Below are positions 4,754 to 7,422 of a stretch of 7,422 nt of DNA, one piece after another. The translations under genes were made by a program, and so were the position numbers. The notes under the pieces were generated by a model. That model had not been told where the DNA came from, did no database searches, and was given only the letters and a program-made list of their open reading frames with translations. The stretch's first letter is position 1; every line of letters begins with the position of its first letter. This DNA is from Parafilimonas sp. GTDB lineage: Bacteria; Bacteroidota; Bacteroidia; Chitinophagales; Chitinophagaceae. The stretch is from the NCBI GenBank assembly GCA_023251275.1, contig JAHEZC010000121.1, forward strand, positions 1-7,422. Reading direction: 5' to 3'.

Positions 4754-5428
4754 ATGATCGAATTAAAGCACGTTTCAAAATGGGTTTCTGTTGGCGGAAT
4801 AAGAACATTTTTGCTGAAAGATATCAACCTCAGTATAAAGGAAAGAGAATTTGTTTCAATCATGGGGCCATCTGGCTCGGGCAAATCTACCTTACTGAAT
4901 GTTATTGGCATGCTGGATGAATTTGATGAAGGGGAATATCATTTTATACATGAAACTGTGAACACACTGAAGGAAAAGCACCGTTCTCAATTGTATAAGC
5001 AATACATTGGATTTGTCTTCCAGGCATATCACCTGATTGATGAATTGACCGTGTACGAAAACATTGAAACTCCGCTGATTTACCAAAACTCAAAAACATC
5101 TGAGCGTAAGGCAATCGTAGCAGATATACTCGACAGATTCCAGATTGTTGGTAAAAAAGATCTGTTTCCCACACAGCTTTCAGGCGGGCAACAGCAGTTG
5201 GTGGGTATTGCAAGAGCTTTGGTTGCAAAACCAAAATTAATTTTAGCCGATGAACCTACAGGCAATCTCAATTCGAAGCAGGGTGAAGAAATAATGGATC
5301 TGTTCAAAAAATTAAATGAAGAAGATGGCGTAACAATCATACAGGTAACTCACTCAGAAAAAAATGCTTCTTACGGCAGCCGGATTGTTCATTTGCTTGA
5401 TGGAAGGATTGAAAAGCTGGAGGGATAG
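4754..5428 (+). CDS. ABC transporter ATP-binding protein, LolD/MacB type
   Basis: The 224-residue product is a stand-alone nucleotide-binding subunit of the family that powers LolCDE, MacB and FtsEX-like systems. It shows Walker A GPSGSGKS (38-45), the Q-loop glutamine in FVFQ (Gln90), the signature LSGGQ (142-146), Walker B LILADEP with catalytic Glu167, and the H-loop His200 in VTHSE. Length is standard. Two positions differ from the usual LolD-like pattern: the signature helix reads LSGGQQQLVGIARAL where QQQRVAIARAL is common, and the D-loop reads NLNS where an Asp normally stands. It should act at the inner membrane with a permease, but no permease gene is in the window. A TolC-family gene follows after 65 bases on the same strand, pointing to export. 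The substrate is unknown. Confidence 0.92.
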   Translation: MIELKHVSKWVSVGGIRTFLLKDINLSIKEREFVSIMGPSGSGKSTLLNVIGMLDEFDEGEYHFIHETVNTLKEKHRSQLYKQYIGFVFQAYHLIDELTVYENIETPLIYQNSKTSERKAIVADILDRFQIVGKKDLFPTQLSGGQQQLVGIARALVAKPKLILADEPTGNLNSKQGEEIMDLFKKLNEEDGVTIIQVTHSEKNASYGSRIVHLLDGRIEKLEG

Positions 5429-5493
5429 TTTTAAAATTCTATATAAAATTGCTGTATGAAAAGACCCGGTAATATAAAAAAAATCAATTTGAG

Positions 5494-6942
5494 ATGAACA
5501 TGAAAAGTGTAAAATTTTTGTGCTTATTTATAATGGCAAGCGTCGTGTCATTCAATATTGCGGCGCAGGATACGGCTGCAATCAACGGAACAGTATCATT
5601 GAAACAATGTGTGGATATTGCTATCAAAAATAATCTTGACGTGAATAATGCCGAATTCCTGATGGAGGTTGATAAAGTGAACTGGCAGCTTGCAAAAGGA
5701 AATATGCTGCCATTTTTATCAGCCAATATTGATCATGGCCTGAGCCAGGGGCGTGGAATTGATCCTTTTACAAATGTGTATGTAAATCAAAATATTACTT
5801 ACGCCAATTATGGTGTAAACGGAAGTATTTATTTATGGAATGGGTCAAGCATTCAAAATAATATTCGTGCAAACAGGTTTGGATACGAAGCAAGTAAAAT
5901 GGACTGGCAGCAGGCAAAAGATAATATTACCATATCTGTACTGCTTGCATACCTGCAGGTGCTCAATAATGAAGAACAATTGAATGCTGCAGAGCAACAG
6001 GCAGAAGTTACCCGAAAACAGGCAGAGAGGCTGCAGATTTTGAATAATGACGGAGCTATTGCTCCTTCTGACTATTATAATATGAAAGGTCAGTTGGCAG
6101 GTGATGAATTGAGCGTAGTGAATGCAAACAATGCCCTTGAAACATCGAGGCTTGAGCTATGCCGCTTAATGAATATTCCTTACACAGCGAATATGCAGCT
6201 TGAAAAAACGGAAGGCCCGCTCACACCTGTTTACTACGATGGAACAACAGATGTGATTTACGCCCAGGCTCTGCAGCAGCTTGCATTTGTAAGAGCCGCA
6301 GAACTGAGAAAACAAAGCGCAACTTTCGCAGTAAAATCAGCAAAAGGGCAGATGTTGCCATCTCTCCTGCTGAATGGAAGTTTGGGAACCAATTATTCCA
6401 GCGCTGCGGCCACTTCTGCTTTTACCGGAAGCACAGATGTCATAACAGATAATTACGTCCTGCTAAACAGTGAAAAGTTACGGGTATATGCGCCGCAAAA
6501 TAATTATATATCGCAGAAGATCACTTATGGGAATCAATGGAAAAATAATTTTAATTCTTCTGTAAGCATCGGGCTGAGAATACCTATCCTGAACGGCCTG
6601 CAGGCCAGGAGCAGGGTAAGCCAGGCAAAGATTACAGAGAAGCGTGCTTATTTTAATGAAAAGACAACGAGAATACAACTTCGCCAGAATATTGACCAGG
6701 CTTACCTGAATATGACGGCTGCTTTTGATCGCTACCAGAAATTGCAATTGCAATCACAGGCTTACGTAGAAAGTTTTCACGCCGCAGAAGTAAAATTCAA
6801 TGCAGGCGCCTTGACAAGCGTGGATTATCTTATCGTCAAAGGCAATCTTGACAGAGCCAACACAAACCTGATAGCCGCAAAGTATGATTATATTTTGCGT
6901 ACAAAAGTGCTCGATTTTTACAGGGGTCAACTTTCTTTCTGA
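5494..6942 (+). CDS. TolC-family outer membrane efflux protein
   Basis: The 482-residue product has a Sec signal peptide (residues 1 to about 24; hydrophobic FLCLFIMASVV, predicted cleavage near AA-QD). Two homologous OEP halves follow, about 33-235 and 255-480, each with long heptad-rich helices such as the Glu/Gln/Ala-rich stretch at about 155-195, and shorter beta segments (for example 95-115 and 350-370). The first half begins with the family's SLKQCVDIAIKNNLDV pattern, and GNMLPFLSANI near residue 70 is also typical. TolC proteins trimerise into an outer membrane beta-barrel with a periplasmic alpha-helical tunnel. The start could be ATG 5494 or ATG 5500; 5494 is taken because a 13-codon frame (5456-5497) stops there with an ATGA overlap. 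With the ABC ATPase upstream it suggests a MacAB-TolC-like exporter whose adaptor and permease are encoded elsewhere. Confidence 0.95.
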   Translation: MNMKSVKFLCLFIMASVVSFNIAAQDTAAINGTVSLKQCVDIAIKNNLDVNNAEFLMEVDKVNWQLAKGNMLPFLSANIDHGLSQGRGIDPFTNVYVNQNITYANYGVNGSIYLWNGSSIQNNIRANRFGYEASKMDWQQAKDNITISVLLAYLQVLNNEEQLNAAEQQAEVTRKQAERLQILNNDGAIAPSDYYNMKGQLAGDELSVVNANNALETSRLELCRLMNIPYTANMQLEKTEGPLTPVYYDGTTDVIYAQALQQLAFVRAAELRKQSATFAVKSAKGQMLPSLLLNGSLGTNYSSAAATSAFTGSTDVITDNYVLLNSEKLRVYAPQNNYISQKITYGNQWKNNFNSSVSIGLRIPILNGLQARSRVSQAKITEKRAYFNEKTTRIQLRQNIDQAYLNMTAAFDRYQKLQLQSQAYVESFHAAEVKFNAGALTSVDYLIVKGNLDRANTNLIAAKYDYILRTKVLDFYRGQLSF

Positions 6943-7015
6943 CAAATTGCTTCGCTGAGGCCGTTATAAGTCTTTTTACTGAACACTTTTTTGATTTGGC
7001 AATATCTTCGCTTTG

Positions 7016-7422
7016 ATGAAAGATAATTTCTCATTGCAATCAAAAGAGTATGCAAGCTTCAGGCCGCAATATCCCAAAGCATTCTACGATTTTATTTTTG
7101 AGCATATAAAAAATTTTGACAGGACATTGGATGTTGCTACCGGCAACGGGCAGGTGGCTGCAATACTGGCAACAAAATTCAGGGAAGTACACGCTATAGA
7201 TATCAGCGAAAAGCAACTGGCGCAAGCGCCGCAGTTACCGAATATTTTTTATAAGAAAGAAAGAGCGGAACATACATCATTCGGTGATAAATACTTTGAT
7301 CTGATCACAGTGGCGCAAGCGATTCACTGGCTTGAGTTTGATTCATTTTACAAAGAAATAAACCGTATTTTAAAAGACGATGGATTGTTTGTGGCAGTTG
7401 GATATCGCCTCATTGAAGTAAA
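7016..7422 (+). CDS. Class I SAM-dependent methyltransferase, N-terminal part
   Basis: The open frame runs off the right edge, giving 135 complete residues of a protein usually about 240-260 long. It opens with FSLQSKEYASFRPQYP, the family's N-terminal pattern in which a Y-x-x-F/Y-R-P-x-Y-P stretch precedes the Rossmann fold. Motif I is LDVATGNGQVA (38-48), a slightly altered version of the common LDxGCGTG; the acidic residue binding the ribose of SAM is Asp62 in HAIDIS; a motif IV-like segment is YFDLITVAQAIHWLEFD (93-109); RILKDDGLF (117-125) precedes the next strand. The QAIHW element recalls the Crg1/trans-aconitate methyltransferase-like group acting on small molecules. The substrate cannot be inferred. 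The ATG at 7016 follows the TolC stop by 73 bases with no clear terminator between, so co-transcription is possible. Confidence 0.88.
   Translation, partial: MKDNFSLQSKEYASFRPQYPKAFYDFIFEHIKNFDRTLDVATGNGQVAAILATKFREVHAIDISEKQLAQAPQLPNIFYKKERAEHTSFGDKYFDLITVAQAIHWLEFDSFYKEINRILKDDGLFVAVGYRLIEV

Noticed and set aside
6943..7015. Terminator between the TolC and methyltransferase genes
   Set aside because: The only pairing seen is a 4-bp AAGT/ACTT before a T-run, too weak to call a hairpin terminator.

Overview
The window looks like chromosomal core DNA of a member of the Bacteroidota, most likely near Chitinophagaceae or the Sphingobacteriia. This rests on AT-rich intergenic DNA, a textbook Bacteroidota promoter (TTTG, 19 nt, TAnnTTTG) in front of rpsF, start codons without Shine-Dalgarno sequences at nearly every gene, and protein families typical of that phylum. 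I could not run a database search, so the family-level placement is an inference.

Layout. At the left end, on the minus strand, lies the ribosomal pair rpsF (bS6) and rpsR (bS18, only the first 12 codons). Next, also on the minus strand, is a LuxC-family acyl-CoA reductase, divergently transcribed from a plus-strand 2[4Fe-4S] ferredoxin. A 259-base gap follows. It holds three back-to-back hairpins, the last a strong intrinsic terminator, and is either the 3' end of the ferredoxin mRNA or a small RNA gene. Positions 2224-4425 hold a co-directional cluster: D-alanine--D-alanine ligase, a membrane-anchored triple-PASTA protein and a single-domain rhodanese. A 328-base gene-free stretch with a nested inverted repeat follows. 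Then come a LolD/MacB-type ABC ATPase and a TolC-family outer membrane protein, and finally the 5' part of a class I SAM-dependent methyltransferase that runs off the right edge.

How the genes relate. bS6 and bS18 are partners on the 30S platform. Ddl makes the D-Ala-D-Ala dipeptide of peptidoglycan, and the PASTA protein next to it probably contacts peptidoglycan or related ligands in the periplasm. The ABC ATPase and TolC protein look like two of the four parts of a tripartite exporter; the permease and periplasmic adaptor are not in this window. The acyl-CoA reductase and ferredoxin share an upstream region and may work in the same redox process, but nothing in the sequence proves this.

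Most of the window is ordinary housekeeping content. I see no phage, transposon, CRISPR array or obvious defence system. The points most worth a second look are a strong Shine-Dalgarno sequence in front of rpsR alone, embedded in the last codons of rpsF; the triple-hairpin RNA candidate; and an ABC ATPase with unusual residues next to its signature motif and in its D-loop.
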